A DNA stretch of 64,000 nucleotides from contig NZ_JARRCW010000001.1 of the NCBI RefSeq assembly GCF_031501865.1, forward strand, positions 1,556,501-1,620,500, given 5' to 3'. The notes below the pieces were generated by a model. The model saw nothing but the letters and a program-made list of their open reading frames with translations. It made no database searches and was not told where the DNA came from. The stretch is from Pseudovibrio sp. M1P-2-3 (GTDB lineage: Bacteria > Pseudomonadota > Alphaproteobacteria > Rhizobiales > Stappiaceae). How positions within the stretch are numbered: position 1 is the first letter of the stretch; every line of letters begins with the position of its first letter. Shown in pieces: positions 34,078-42,294 of this stretch. The position numbers were made by a program, and so were the translations under genes.

Positions 34078-34611
34078 ATGAGCGACATTCTTGCTCTAGA
34101 AGCTGTTATCCTAGATAGACTGATTGAGGCCCAAGTGGTGATGCGTTTGGCAAAGGTGAGGGGAGCCTATCCGGGGCAGCCTAGAACCTTTTGGCCTGAT
34201 AGCCAGCCGGGGCAAGAGGAGCAGTGGGAGGCAGCCCTTCAATCTGTAGCCTTGAAACTGACAGATGCAGAGAAGAAGGCGCGAAACATGGCAAGGCCAG
34301 ATGCTGCTGCAATCTCAAGAATGGAAGAGCCATGGAACTGGCTAAGCTTGGTCAAGGAAGATCAAGACAGAAAAGCCTTGGCTGTCATGGTCTTCTGCTA
34401 TGCCTATAAGATCCAGCCTAAGCGCATTTTGGATAAGATAGGACTAGCAAAATCTACAGCGCATTACAGGCTGCATAAGGCTCTAGCTGATATTATGCTA
34501 AGTGTTTGTAATAGAATGCAAAATACAACATTTGCAAGTGAATTATTGGTTGGACAGTTTAGGCCTAAATCGGGTATCTATTCAGATAAGATGAGAACAC
34601 TTGCGGCTTAG
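34078..34611 (+). CDS. DUF6362-like phage protein with C-terminal helix-turn-helix
   Basis: 177 residues. LIEAQVVMRLAKVRGAYPGQPRTFWPDS near the N-terminus and DAAAISRMEEPWNWL in the middle resemble DUF6362 proteins of alphaproteobacterial prophages. Residues ~118-145 (IQPKRILDKIGLAKSTAHYRLHKALADIM) read as a sigma-region-4-like helix-turn-helix. It probably acts as a late regulator in the parent phage. The ribosome site is AAGGAG. Its phage partners here are the broken dnaB and the methylase. Confidence 0.7.
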   Translation: MSDILALEAVILDRLIEAQVVMRLAKVRGAYPGQPRTFWPDSQPGQEEQWEAALQSVALKLTDAEKKARNMARPDAAAISRMEEPWNWLSLVKEDQDRKALAVMVFCYAYKIQPKRILDKIGLAKSTAHYRLHKALADIMLSVCNRMQNTTFASELLVGQFRPKSGIYSDKMRTLAA

Positions 34612-34689
34612 GCTGTACTCATCAAAACCCACTCTAAAACAGGACGGCCAGCCTTTAGAGAGATGGGTATGAACGACAGTGTTGAGTAC

Positions 34690-34733
34690 CATAAGCAAAG
34701 ACCATTCAGGGAGCTGATTGGCTTTTGCTTATG
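34690..34733. other. imperfect inverted repeat
   Basis: CATAAGCAAAGACC and GGCTTTTGCTTATG face each other across ~16 bases between two convergent genes. It may form a weak terminator hairpin, but there is no T-run on either strand. Confidence 0.35.
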
Positions 34734-34755
34734 TTGTTGAACAGGAGTAGTACAT

Positions 34756-35322
34756 TCAATCCTGCGGCATTGTTTCGGGGCGAAGGTAAGCGAACATGTG
34801 TGGCACGTAATCAGCTTTTCCTAGTTCAATCTTCTGATTTCGCAGGATCGCGTAAGCCGTAATCAGATGAAAGTAGAATTGGGCCAGTGCCCAGTCCCGC
34901 GCATATTGTTCACCTGTCATGTCAAAAATCATACCTGTGGGGAGCTCAAGCGAAATCTGCTGTTCCGCACCAGCATCAAGCGAGTTTGCATCAAGAGTAT
35001 TAAGAAACGTGATAGTTTCACTAATCCGGCCTTGAGCATTTGCAATTGAACCAGGGCGTTCTGCTGCATTTTGACCATCGGCGGCAATTTGTTTTAATGC
35101 GTCCGGCACAGATTCACCTCTAAGTCGGTATGTCGCTTCCAGAGCTTGGAAGCAGGCAAAACTAACTTGAGACGACAAGGGGTACATATCAGGCGCAAGC
35201 CGCGCAGATAACAAAGCCTCGGCTTCTGCTTTCGGCAATTGCTTTTGTGCCTTATCGAGCCAACCCGAAAGCCCTCGCAGCATTTGAGCGTAGGTGGGTA
35301 CAAGGAGGTTGGTTAGTGGCAT
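34756..35322 (-). CDS. DUF1993 family protein
   Basis: 188 residues. The start LTNLLVPTYAQMLRGLSGWLDKAQ, RLAPDMYPLSSQVSFACFQALEA and end FYFHLITAYAILRNQKIELGKADYVPHM match DUF1993, a DinB-like four-helix fold typical of chromosomal proteobacterial genes. The usual His ligands of DinB folds are only partly visible (one in FYFHLITAY). It interrupts the phage remnants in opposite orientation. Function unknown. Confidence 0.85.
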   Translation of the reverse strand: MPLTNLLVPTYAQMLRGLSGWLDKAQKQLPKAEAEALLSARLAPDMYPLSSQVSFACFQALEATYRLRGESVPDALKQIAADGQNAAERPGSIANAQGRISETITFLNTLDANSLDAGAEQQISLELPTGMIFDMTGEQYARDWALAQFYFHLITAYAILRNQKIELGKADYVPHMFAYLRPETMPQD

Positions 35323-35424
35323 TGGAACGGCCTCTCCTTTTCGTAGCTATCTGAGTTAACATTATCAGATGATTCCCAGATAACGGGCAAGGGCCGCTAG
35401 AGTTGATCTCCTAGCGTTTAATCC

Positions 35425-35483
35425 GCCCCTGTCAAAGTACCCACCTCACTATCTGGAGGACTGGAGAAAGGCAGGGGCTTTTT
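35425..35483 (+). terminator. branched terminator-like structure
   Basis: Outer stem GCCCCTG/CAGGGGC encloses a small CCTC/GAGG hairpin and is followed by TTTTTA. No upstream plus-strand protein gene ends nearby, so it may end a short untranslated RNA begun after 35330 or be a relic of the phage. No RNA family is recognised. Confidence 0.4.
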
Positions 35484-35648
35484 ATTATCTTGCTGAATGA
35501 GGCGAGAGGCTTGGAGGGTGCAACCTCCTAAGCTACGGGCAAAGTTTATGACGACAAGCCCGCACGATAAGACTTAGCATATTACCGCTCCCGCCAATGC
35601 TACTCACTGCGAAAATGAGCAGGGACGCTATATGCACCGAGAATTAAA

Positions 35649-35807
35649 GTGGAATCAACCCGTTGTGGTAAGTGTAATGCCTTGCTGTTTAAAAGCGAGC
35701 AGGGCGCAATTTCTGGCAAAGTAGAGATCAAGTGTCGCCGCTGCGGCACATTAAATCAGTTGAGGCCAATAGAGCCCATACACGAGTGCCCAGAGCATCA
35801 AGCATAG
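35649..35807 (+). CDS. Com-family zinc-finger regulator (Mu Com-like)
   Basis: 52 residues from a GTG start; the frame is open upstream only to a stop at 35616, without ATG. STRCGKCNALLFKSEQGAISG and VEIKCRRCGTLNQLRP give the CxxC...CxxC zinc knuckle with the hallmark RCxxCxxLL and IKCxRCxxxN of Mu Com, which binds mom mRNA and activates its translation (established for Mu). The next gene, 12 bases after its stop, is a DNA methylase, the position held by mom in Mu. It is too short for many gene finders. Confidence 0.82.
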   Translation: MESTRCGKCNALLFKSEQGAISGKVEIKCRRCGTLNQLRPIEPIHECPEHQA

Positions 35808-35819
35808 AGATGCATTGGA

Positions 35820-36728
35820 ATGAGTAGTGGGGCGCTAAGCCGTGATTTTATAATACCTCCGTTTTCTGTTTTGAGTGCCCGATCGGGTGAATGGCAGGAG
35901 CGCAAGAAGCAATGGCTTGAACTTGGCATTGATAGCGGGGAAGGGCGCAAGGACAACCTGATAAGCGGTTACAAAAACGCTATGCAGAAATGGAAAGAGA
36001 GCAACGGGGGTACTGGGCCTGTGGGCTCTTGGGCTTCTAAGAGTATCTTTGATCCTGTTTTGACTGAGCTTTGCTATGCTTGGTTTTGCCCTCCAGAAGG
36101 GAAGGTATTGGACCCGTTCGCGGGGGGCTCTGTTCGTGGTTTGGTGGCGTCTTTTATGGGGCGTCACTACACAGGGGTAGACCTTAGGCCTGAGCAGGTA
36201 GAGGCCAACGACGCGCAAGCTGATGTGATCGGCATTAAACCCAAGCCAAAATGGAAAGCAGGGGACGCGGTACAGCTTTATAAGCATGTACGCGGGCAGT
36301 TTGATTTTATCCTGACATGCCCGCCCTATGGGGATTTGGAGAAATATTCACAAGACCCGGCAGACCTATCAAACATGCCCTATGACGTGTTTTTAGGGGC
36401 CTTCAGGGCAGCAATGAAGCAATCAGCGGCAAGGCTTAAACAAGACCGCTTTGCAGTTGTTGTCGTCGGCGACTTTAGAGACCGTCACGGGATCAGCCGG
36501 GGCTTTGTGAAGGATACAATCACAGCCTGCCAGGATGCAGGGCTCAAGTTCTACAATGATGCAATTTTGGTAACGCAAGCAGGCTCGTTGCCTCTACGGG
36601 CTCGCGGGGCCTTTGAAGCAGGGCGCAAGCTGGGAAAGACACACCAGAATGTACTGGTCTTTGTAAAGGGTGACCCTAAAGCTGCCACAGAGGCGGCGGG
36701 GAAGGTCACAGGCTTTGATTTTAAATAA
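35820..36728 (+). CDS. phage DNA methyltransferase (N4/N6-amino type)
   Basis: 302 residues. SAM-binding motif I is VLDPFAGGSVRG near residues 97-108, GVDLRPEQVEAN follows, and the catalytic motif is TCPPYGD near residues 167-173 (variant of D/S-PP-Y). FAVVVVGDFRD and HGISRG lie further on. It belongs to the ParB-associated/'DNA modification methylase' type seen in alphaproteobacterial prophages. The Com-like gene immediately upstream probably controls its translation. The target sequence cannot be predicted. The gene is intact though nearby phage genes are broken. Confidence 0.87.
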   Translation: MSSGALSRDFIIPPFSVLSARSGEWQERKKQWLELGIDSGEGRKDNLISGYKNAMQKWKESNGGTGPVGSWASKSIFDPVLTELCYAWFCPPEGKVLDPFAGGSVRGLVASFMGRHYTGVDLRPEQVEANDAQADVIGIKPKPKWKAGDAVQLYKHVRGQFDFILTCPPYGDLEKYSQDPADLSNMPYDVFLGAFRAAMKQSAARLKQDRFAVVVVGDFRDRHGISRGFVKDTITACQDAGLKFYNDAILVTQAGSLPLRARGAFEAGRKLGKTHQNVLVFVKGDPKAATEAAGKVTGFDFK

Positions 36729-36812
36729 GCCTGCCTTGAAGGAGCAGAATAGGCCAGAAAACGGAGCATATGCTAATAATCAGTGACTAGTGAGGAGGCA
36801 ACGGTGCAAAAG

Positions 36813-37319
36813 TCAATAATACTTTTTGGGGCGCGTCCGTTTAGTGGAGGTTTCAACGTCATGCCCTCGGAAATCAAACCAGGCTTGACACCTCTGACAG
36901 CCTTTAGAGCTCTGATGTCCCTGAAGGATGCTTTTGATACCGTCTTCCTTGCAAGTTGGGCAAAGGTAATGCGTGGATTCTTCCTTGGCGGCTTGCTCTT
37001 TAAGGCGATACACATGTTGACCGGCTGGCGTCTCCCAAAGCTCATAGCGTGCAAATTCGTCAGCCTTGGTCTGCGCATTTACCGCGGCTTGCTTCAACGT
37101 CAGAAGTTGCGTCTTCAGTTCAACATTCGCCAGCTTCGCATCAGTAACCTCACTCATCAGCTCCACGACAAGAGCTTTAAGCTCTTGGTCGCCCGGCGTC
37201 TTAGAAGAACCTACAAGGTCCTTGATAGACTTGGCTAGACCGGCTGCCCTATCAGTGAGTTTGACACCGCTGTCAGCATACTTAATCAATGTGGTGAAAT
37301 TCTCGAAATCGAAATCCAT
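36813..37319 (-). CDS. hypothetical protein with coiled coil and zinc ribbon
   Basis: 168 residues from ATG 37319. An N-terminal helical part (FENFTTLIKYADSGVKLTDRAAGLAKSI), a coiled coil (EVTDAKLANVELKTQLLTLKQAAV), then a C4 ribbon YLCPTCKEDG...GCQRCQAWF with two CxxC pairs and a basic tail. This helix-plus-ribbon layout is frequent in small phage regulatory or DNA-associated proteins. The opposite-strand ORF over the same bases lacks any motif and is rejected. Confidence 0.68.
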   Translation of the reverse strand: MDFDFENFTTLIKYADSGVKLTDRAAGLAKSIKDLVGSSKTPGDQELKALVVELMSEVTDAKLANVELKTQLLTLKQAAVNAQTKADEFARYELWETPAGQHVYRLKEQAAKEESTHYLCPTCKEDGIKSILQGHQSSKGCQRCQAWFDFRGHDVETSTKRTRPKKYY

Positions 37320-37645
37320 CGCTACAAACTCGCCGCTGAGGTCTATCAAAAATGAAGATAATTACTAGGCGATTCTTGGGGCACAAAACAAGGGAAACAG
37401 AGACCAACTAAACCTGTGGCATTGCCGGAGCTTTGAGCGTGTCAACTTAATTGGGTGTTGGTCTACGAATTCCATTAGGCCAGAGGTAAAGACCGCACAA
37501 CCGGGCCGGATAGGTGACTGTAAACCTGCATTGCCATAACTTATGAAACCCTTTCAATCTGAGGCGTGTTCATAGATGGCAATGTCTTTGCATGTACAGT
37601 TTTAAACTGACACTAGTTTCCCAATATGCAAAGGAGGCATACCCG

Positions 37646-38482
37646 ATGGTTGAAATTCGCGGCATTGAGTTTCAGGGGGATACCGACAATAGTATGGGTC
37701 TGGAGTTCTATAATCTAAGCCATAGATATGGTTTCCAATGCCCCAACTGGCCGTATTTTGAAGATGTACAGATTAACCGGAAACACTATATGGCAAAATC
37801 CGGTGTCCTGTCGCAAACAATTACGACAACTATGCACGTTACCACCCATATTGATGCCCCCGCACATGTTGTACAAGGAACTCCATTTATAGACGAAGTG
37901 CCCCTCGCGCATTTCTTCGGCTCTGGCCTAGTCGTATCCGTTCCCAAAAATAAATGGGAGCAGATTACAGGTGAAGATTTAGACAAGGCATGCGGCCACG
38001 CAATCCGTAAAGGGGATGTTCTGCTTATCAATACAGGTTGGCATAAACAATACGAAGACGGAGATTATTTTGCTTACTGCCCAGGGCTGGTACCTTCTGC
38101 GGCTGAGTGGATGATCGAGAAAGGTGTGAAAGTTGTTGGGCACGACACTCAAGCAAACGACCATCCATTAGCAACTGCCATTGGCCCCCAGCGCAATGGA
38201 CCGATCTTACCTCATCTAGAAAAAGAGTATCTTGAATGGTCGGGAGGAACACCGTGGAATGTCGATTTCCCAGAATGGGAACCAGTGCACAATATGTTGT
38301 TTTCAAAAGGTATTCTAGGCATTGAGAACGTTGGAGGTGATCTGGATGCTGTCACCGGTAAGCGCTGTACTTTTGCCTTCTTCCCTTGGAACTGGGATCG
38401 CGGAGATGGTTGTATCATTCGTCTCGTTGCGATGATCGACAAGAAACAGATGTATCGTATTGAATCTGGAGAGGAGTTCTAA
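37646..38482 (+). CDS. cyclase / kynurenine formamidase-family metal hydrolase
   Basis: 278 residues. AAGGAGG about 9 bases before ATG 37646 fixes the start against a longer reading from 37592. The metal-binding motif appears as TTHIDAPAHV (HxDxPxH core), and GHDTQANDHPLATAIG matches the second conserved region of the PF04199 cyclase family, which includes arylformamidases, isatin hydrolases and polyketide-cyclase-like enzymes. It probably forms an operon with the SDR 113 bases downstream. The substrate is unknown. Confidence 0.85.
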   Translation: MVEIRGIEFQGDTDNSMGLEFYNLSHRYGFQCPNWPYFEDVQINRKHYMAKSGVLSQTITTTMHVTTHIDAPAHVVQGTPFIDEVPLAHFFGSGLVVSVPKNKWEQITGEDLDKACGHAIRKGDVLLINTGWHKQYEDGDYFAYCPGLVPSAAEWMIEKGVKVVGHDTQANDHPLATAIGPQRNGPILPHLEKEYLEWSGGTPWNVDFPEWEPVHNMLFSKGILGIENVGGDLDAVTGKRCTFAFFPWNWDRGDGCIIRLVAMIDKKQMYRIESGEEF

Positions 38483-38595
38483 GAGTACTCCGGCCAAACA
38501 ATCGATTAAGTGCGAACAATCTGAACTGGCTCAAACCACATTTACAAGACGCCTGTTACCATTCTGGACCCTCTAGAAGACTAAGGACAAATAAG

Positions 38596-39381
38596 ATGTC
38601 TGATCCCCACAAGATGTTTGATATAAGAGGAAATATTGCATTGGTTACTGGGGCGTCAGGGGCATTTGGACAGGTCGCAGCGCGTACTCTGGCAGAGGCC
38701 GGTTGCAAATTGGTTCTGGCAACGGGTAATCAAGGGGCTCTTGAAAAGATCACCACTGAATGCGAGGCACTGGGGAGCACCGTCGTTGCGGTAAATTCTC
38801 GCCCGACCAATGAGAAATCTTGCCAAGCCTTGGTCGAGGAAGCGGTCAACAGCTTTGGAAAACTCGATATCCTCGTTGTTGCTTCTGGTATGAACAAAGT
38901 GGCTTTGATCGATGAGATGGGCCCCGAAACGTTCCATGCAATCATGGAGGCCAACGTGACCCAAAGCTGGTTGCTTGCCCGCGCAGCGGTACCGCAGATG
39001 AAAAACAACCGATACGGTAAGATCATCTTCGTCAGTTCTGCGCGCAGCATCTTGGGTCATCCTGCGGGGTACACCGCTTATTGCGCCTCGAAAGCAGCCA
39101 TAAACGGGGTCACCCGAGCATTGGGCTGCGAGCTAGGTCCAACAGGAATAACCGTTAATGCAATTGCACCGACGGTCTTCCGTTCTCCTTTGACGGCATG
39201 GATGTTCGAAGACAATGATACCGCCGAGGAAGTACGTAAAGGTTTTCTAACCCGCGTCCCAAAGGGGCGCCTTGGCGAACCCGAAGACTTGGCAGGCCCC
39301 TTGCTGTTCCTTGCCTCGCGCGCCTCTGATTTTTATACGGGGCATATTCTTTATGCTGACGGTGGATACACGGCAGGTTAG
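38596..39381 (+). CDS. short-chain dehydrogenase/reductase (SDR)
   Basis: 261 residues. TGASGAFGQVA near residues 19-29 is the NAD(P)-binding TGxxxGxG, N-A-S/A-G appears as VASGMNK, the catalytic Ser is in VSSARS and the YxxxK is YCASK; the end is YADGGYTAG as in classical SDRs. It is close in layout to gluconate-5-dehydrogenase-like enzymes. The preceding cyclase-family gene suggests a short catabolic or tailoring operon. The substrate is not predictable. Confidence 0.9.
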   Translation: MSDPHKMFDIRGNIALVTGASGAFGQVAARTLAEAGCKLVLATGNQGALEKITTECEALGSTVVAVNSRPTNEKSCQALVEEAVNSFGKLDILVVASGMNKVALIDEMGPETFHAIMEANVTQSWLLARAAVPQMKNNRYGKIIFVSSARSILGHPAGYTAYCASKAAINGVTRALGCELGPTGITVNAIAPTVFRSPLTAWMFEDNDTAEEVRKGFLTRVPKGRLGEPEDLAGPLLFLASRASDFYTGHILYADGGYTAG

Positions 39382-39840
39382 GTGAGGGAGAAATGCCTCC
39401 CAAAAGGATAACGAGTAATACCAGCGGGTATGTTTTTGACATGGAATTAGGATTCATAAAATGAGTATTGGGACGCCCCTTTCAGGCTTTACCGTACCAA
39501 AGTGGTGTCATGACTACTTGTATAGGAGGCGTCCATCCATCACCCACTCATAAACTCAAAAAATACCCGCTTTATCAGAGAACTTGCAGCACTGGATCTG
39601 GATGTGCGCCTGATGTCTGGGGCTACATATTAAAGCCAGTGAAGCGTGGAATTCTTTGCCTTGCGTGGGTACATGTTGCCTGCGTTTGACACAAAAGGGA
39701 TGGTAAGCTCAGATCTAATAACGGTAGATCAGCGAGGCCGAATGCGCACACTCTACCGAGGATAAATTTGCTTTGACACCTGTAGTTGTGGAGTGCCGAT
39801 TGAGCGAAAACAATATAAAAGTGGCCGGTATACACCACAA
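39382..39840. other. intergenic, nothing convincing
   Basis: 459 bases between convergent genes. Short ORFs on both strands lack ribosome sites and motifs. No clear terminator seen. Confidence 0.4.
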
Positions 39841-40353
39841 TCATGCTATGCCGTTTGCTCGTTTCCACTTACGCAGCCTTGTACGTGCATTGGCATAAGG
39901 CGATGAAGTGTTGAACTGGATCATACGTCCTAAGGTATATTTCTCATACCAGTTTGAGCCGTAGAGGCGTTCGTTTGACTGATCTGAAATGAATTTGACA
40001 ATCTCCTGCTTGGCGCCTTTGAAGTCTTTTAAAAGCTGATCGAAGGCGGTGTTTTCGTAGTCTGAGTAGAATTTTTGAGCAAGCAGGCCGAGTTGGTTCC
40101 ATTGAAACCCTGTTTCTGGAAAATCAATAGGTGCGCCTTTAGCATCAAGATTTATCCATTTCAGGACCAAATGATTCCACCCAACCAGATAACTAACCAG
40201 ATTATGCACATCCATCATTGTGCCTTTGGCATGTCCTTCAAGCGTTGCCTCCCGGCATCGTGCATCCGGGACTGTTTCTAGGTCTTTGAACAGTTTTGCA
40301 AAATTCACTTCAATTGCGTTGAGCAACTCGTCACGGGAGGCTGGGGTCGGCAT
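39841..40353 (-). CDS. ClbS/DfsB (DUF1706) family protein
   Basis: 170 residues from ATG 40353, the same length as E. coli ClbS. Conserved blocks are LEGHAKGTMMDVHNLVSYLVGWN, IDFPETGFQWNQLGLLAQKFYSDY, LYGSNWYEKYTLGRMIQFNTSSPY and ARTRLRKW. ClbS is the colibactin self-resistance cyclopropane hydrolase, and DfsB is a relative (family knowledge); many members have unknown substrates. It is 0.7 kb from the IS3 copy that abuts the NRPS. No colibactin PKS genes are seen. Whether it protects against an NRPS product here is inference. Confidence 0.9.
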   Translation of the reverse strand: MPTPASRDELLNAIEVNFAKLFKDLETVPDARCREATLEGHAKGTMMDVHNLVSYLVGWNHLVLKWINLDAKGAPIDFPETGFQWNQLGLLAQKFYSDYENTAFDQLLKDFKGAKQEIVKFISDQSNERLYGSNWYEKYTLGRMIQFNTSSPYANARTRLRKWKRANGIA

Positions 40354-40383
40354 GTGAACCGTCTCTTTTCCAAATAACACCAA

Positions 40384-41068
40384 TACATCACAATGCGGGT
40401 GTTACTGCTAAAGGTAGTCATTATCGGTAAGTGCAACTATTGGGATGATATGACTTTGTCTTTGGCTCTTCAAGACTCTGAGCTAATAGCTTTGATACCG
40501 CGCTTATATGGGCAGTAAGGGCGTGTACGAGCGCGAAGCGCGGGGCTTCCAGCCTGAGATAGGGGCGGAGATTGAGAGGCTGTTTGCAAAGCAGTAATCA
40601 AAAGCCCCTTAATCAATGAAAAAGTTATAAAGCGCTATTCATTTTCGTTTTGAGGTCAGGTTTGCACCACCATCAAAACGGAGAACCAGCATCGCAATGG
40701 TGAGGAGAATTGCACGAAAAGACAATTCTTAAATGGACTCTTAGATTGTGAAAGAGGCAGTATCGCCACGGAGATATTCTGATTACAAGGCTTGCGCCTA
40801 GACAGCACAGTCAATGTTAATCTACCAAATGTTCATTATATTGCCAAAATACATGCTTAAAATGAAGCTAGTCAATTCTGCTGGCTTTATGAGTTATTTT
40901 CGATGGAAAATACAGGTTTCTCCCGTTGCAAATCTTATAGTTCAAGGCGGTGCGGACATGATTGCTTTAGAACACCCCTATATTTCTGATGGTGCGGTAC
41001 ATCATACTCGCCGGTTGTAAATATGAAGTTAGGTGTTCCTGTTTTGGCTCACGCCCGTGCACGTGACT
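40384..41068. other. 685-bp region without a confident gene, left flank of the IS3 copy
   Basis: Contains a 29-codon ORF at 40508-40597 (GSKGVYEREARGFQPEIGAEIE) that may be the tail of a lost gene, and an AT-rich ORF at 40814-41020 with no motif. No NRPS-like coding is visible in the last 400 bases before the IS, so the missing NRPS 5' end is not here. Confidence 0.45.
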
Positions 41069-41124
41069 GAGCCTCCCCCAAAGAAGTGGTCCACGTTTAT
41101 GATTAGGAAAACGGAGGACTCGAT

Positions 41125-41403
41125 ATGGGAATCAAGAGACCCAAACCAGAAGAGATTGTCGTTAAACTGCGGCAAGTTGAAGTCCTGATGGGGCAAGGAA
41201 TGGCGCGCTTGGATGCGATCCGCCAGATCGGCGTTACCGAGCAAACCTATTACCGTTGGAAGAAGAAGTATGGCGGAATGGGTACGGAGCAACTCAAGGA
41301 ACTGAAGCGGCTGCAGAAAGAAAATGAACGTTTGCGCCGTGCGGTCTCTGATCTGACATTGGACAAGCTGATCCTTACGGAGGCTGCAAAGGGAAACTTC
41401 TGA
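41125..41403 (+). CDS. IS3-family transposase OrfA
   Basis: 92 residues. A helix-turn-helix ([39 protein letters not shown]) is followed by a leucine-zipper-like helix [28 protein letters not shown]. It binds the IS ends. Near its 3' end A_AAG_GGA is in slippery phase to produce the OrfAB fusion. Confidence 0.93.
   Translation: MGIKRPKPEEIVVKLRQVEVLMGQGMARLDAIRQIGVTEQTYYRWKKKYGGMGTEQLKELKRLQKENERLRRAVSDLTLDKLILTEAAKGNF
41388..41394 (+). promoter_or_regulatory. IS3 -1 frameshift heptamer (A AAG GGA)
   Basis: OrfA codons GCA AAG GGA put AAAGGGA in X_XXY_YYZ phase two codons before the OrfA stop. A -1 slip enters the OrfB frame, reading [14 protein letters not shown], the usual junction in this family. 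Confidence 0.75.
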
Positions 41404-42251
41404 GCCCTGCTCGTCGCAGAGCCTGCATTAACCATATACGCAGTCAGGTGAAGGTTTCCGAGCGGCGTGTTTGTCGTGTTCTTGGTCAGCATCGCTCCAC
41501 ACAGCGTCGCTTCCCCAAAGGGCGAGCGGATGAAGATCAGCTGGTTGCAGATATGATTGAGCTGGCACGCCAATATGGCCGTTACGGTTACCGTCGCATT
41601 GCCGCTTTGCTCCGAGAGGCTGGATGGCAAGTGAACGATAAACGTGTTGAACGTCTGTGGCGACGGGAGGGGCTGCAAGTTCCCATAAAGCAACCGAAAC
41701 AGGGGCGGCTCTGGCTCAATGATGGGTCTTGCATACGTCTCCGGCCACAGTATCGCAATCACGTGTGGTCCTATGACTTTGTCCATCATCGCACTGATGA
41801 TGGCAGGGCATTCAGAACGTTGAATATTTTGGATGAGTATACGCGTGAATGCCTTGCTATTCGGGTGAAGCGAAAGCTGAATGCGAGCGAAGTCATCGAT
41901 GCGCTGACGGACCTGTTTATCCTGCGCGGCATACCTGCCTATATTCGTTCAGATAACGGCCCGGAGTTCGTGGCGGAGGCGGTTCAAAAGTGGATCAAAT
42001 CCGTCGGAGCCCAAACAGCCTACATTGAGCCAGGATCGCCTTGGGAAAACGGATATTGCGAAAGTTTCAATGGGCGAATGCGTGATGAATTATTGAATGG
42101 AGAAATCTTCTACTCGCTACATGAAGCTCAAATAATCATAGAACGCTGGAGGAAACACTACAATACCAAACGACCGCATAGTGCTCTGGGCTACCGCCCT
42201 CCAGTTCCGGAAGTCATTATTCCGATAGACCAAAGGCCAACCATGCACTAA
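41401..42251 (+). CDS. IS3-family transposase OrfB (DDE integrase domain)
   Basis: The OrfB frame is open through the OrfA stop and joins it by frameshift; an internal GTG at 41448 is the first conventional start. The DDE triad is visible: [30 protein letters not shown], and [22 protein letters not shown] with the Glu. It ends [14 protein letters not shown]...THE-like tail, 33 bases before the right IS end. Intact, so the element could be active. Confidence 0.93.
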
Positions 42252-42294
42252 CTTTCAAAGCGGACCACTCAAACGGGGCTGCTCACTCATTCCT

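Larger units (their letters stand above)
41069..42284 (+). mobile_element. complete IS3-family insertion sequence
   Basis: About 1216 bp. The ends are imperfect inverted repeats: left GAGCCTCCCCCAAAGAAGTG followed by GTCC, right end complement GAGCAGCCCCGTTTGAGTGG followed by TCC. Direct repeats ACT at 41066-41068 and 42285-42287 are the likely 3-bp target duplication; alternatively the ends are TGAGC...GCTCA. It carries overlapping orfA and orfB with a -1 frameshift site. All parts look intact, suggesting recent insertion. Confidence 0.9.

Noticed and set aside
36783-37238. 151-codon plus-strand ORF
   Set aside because: The opposite strand encodes a protein with a clear C4 zinc ribbon and coiled coil over the same bases.
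39468-39689. 73-codon ORF after the SDR
   Set aside because: No ribosome site, no motif, and random-looking Cys/His-rich composition.
40814-41020. Possible missing N-terminus of the NRPS left of the IS3
   Set aside because: The 68 codons show no condensation or adenylation motif and end in a stop before the IS; the frame does not join the NRPS across the target site.
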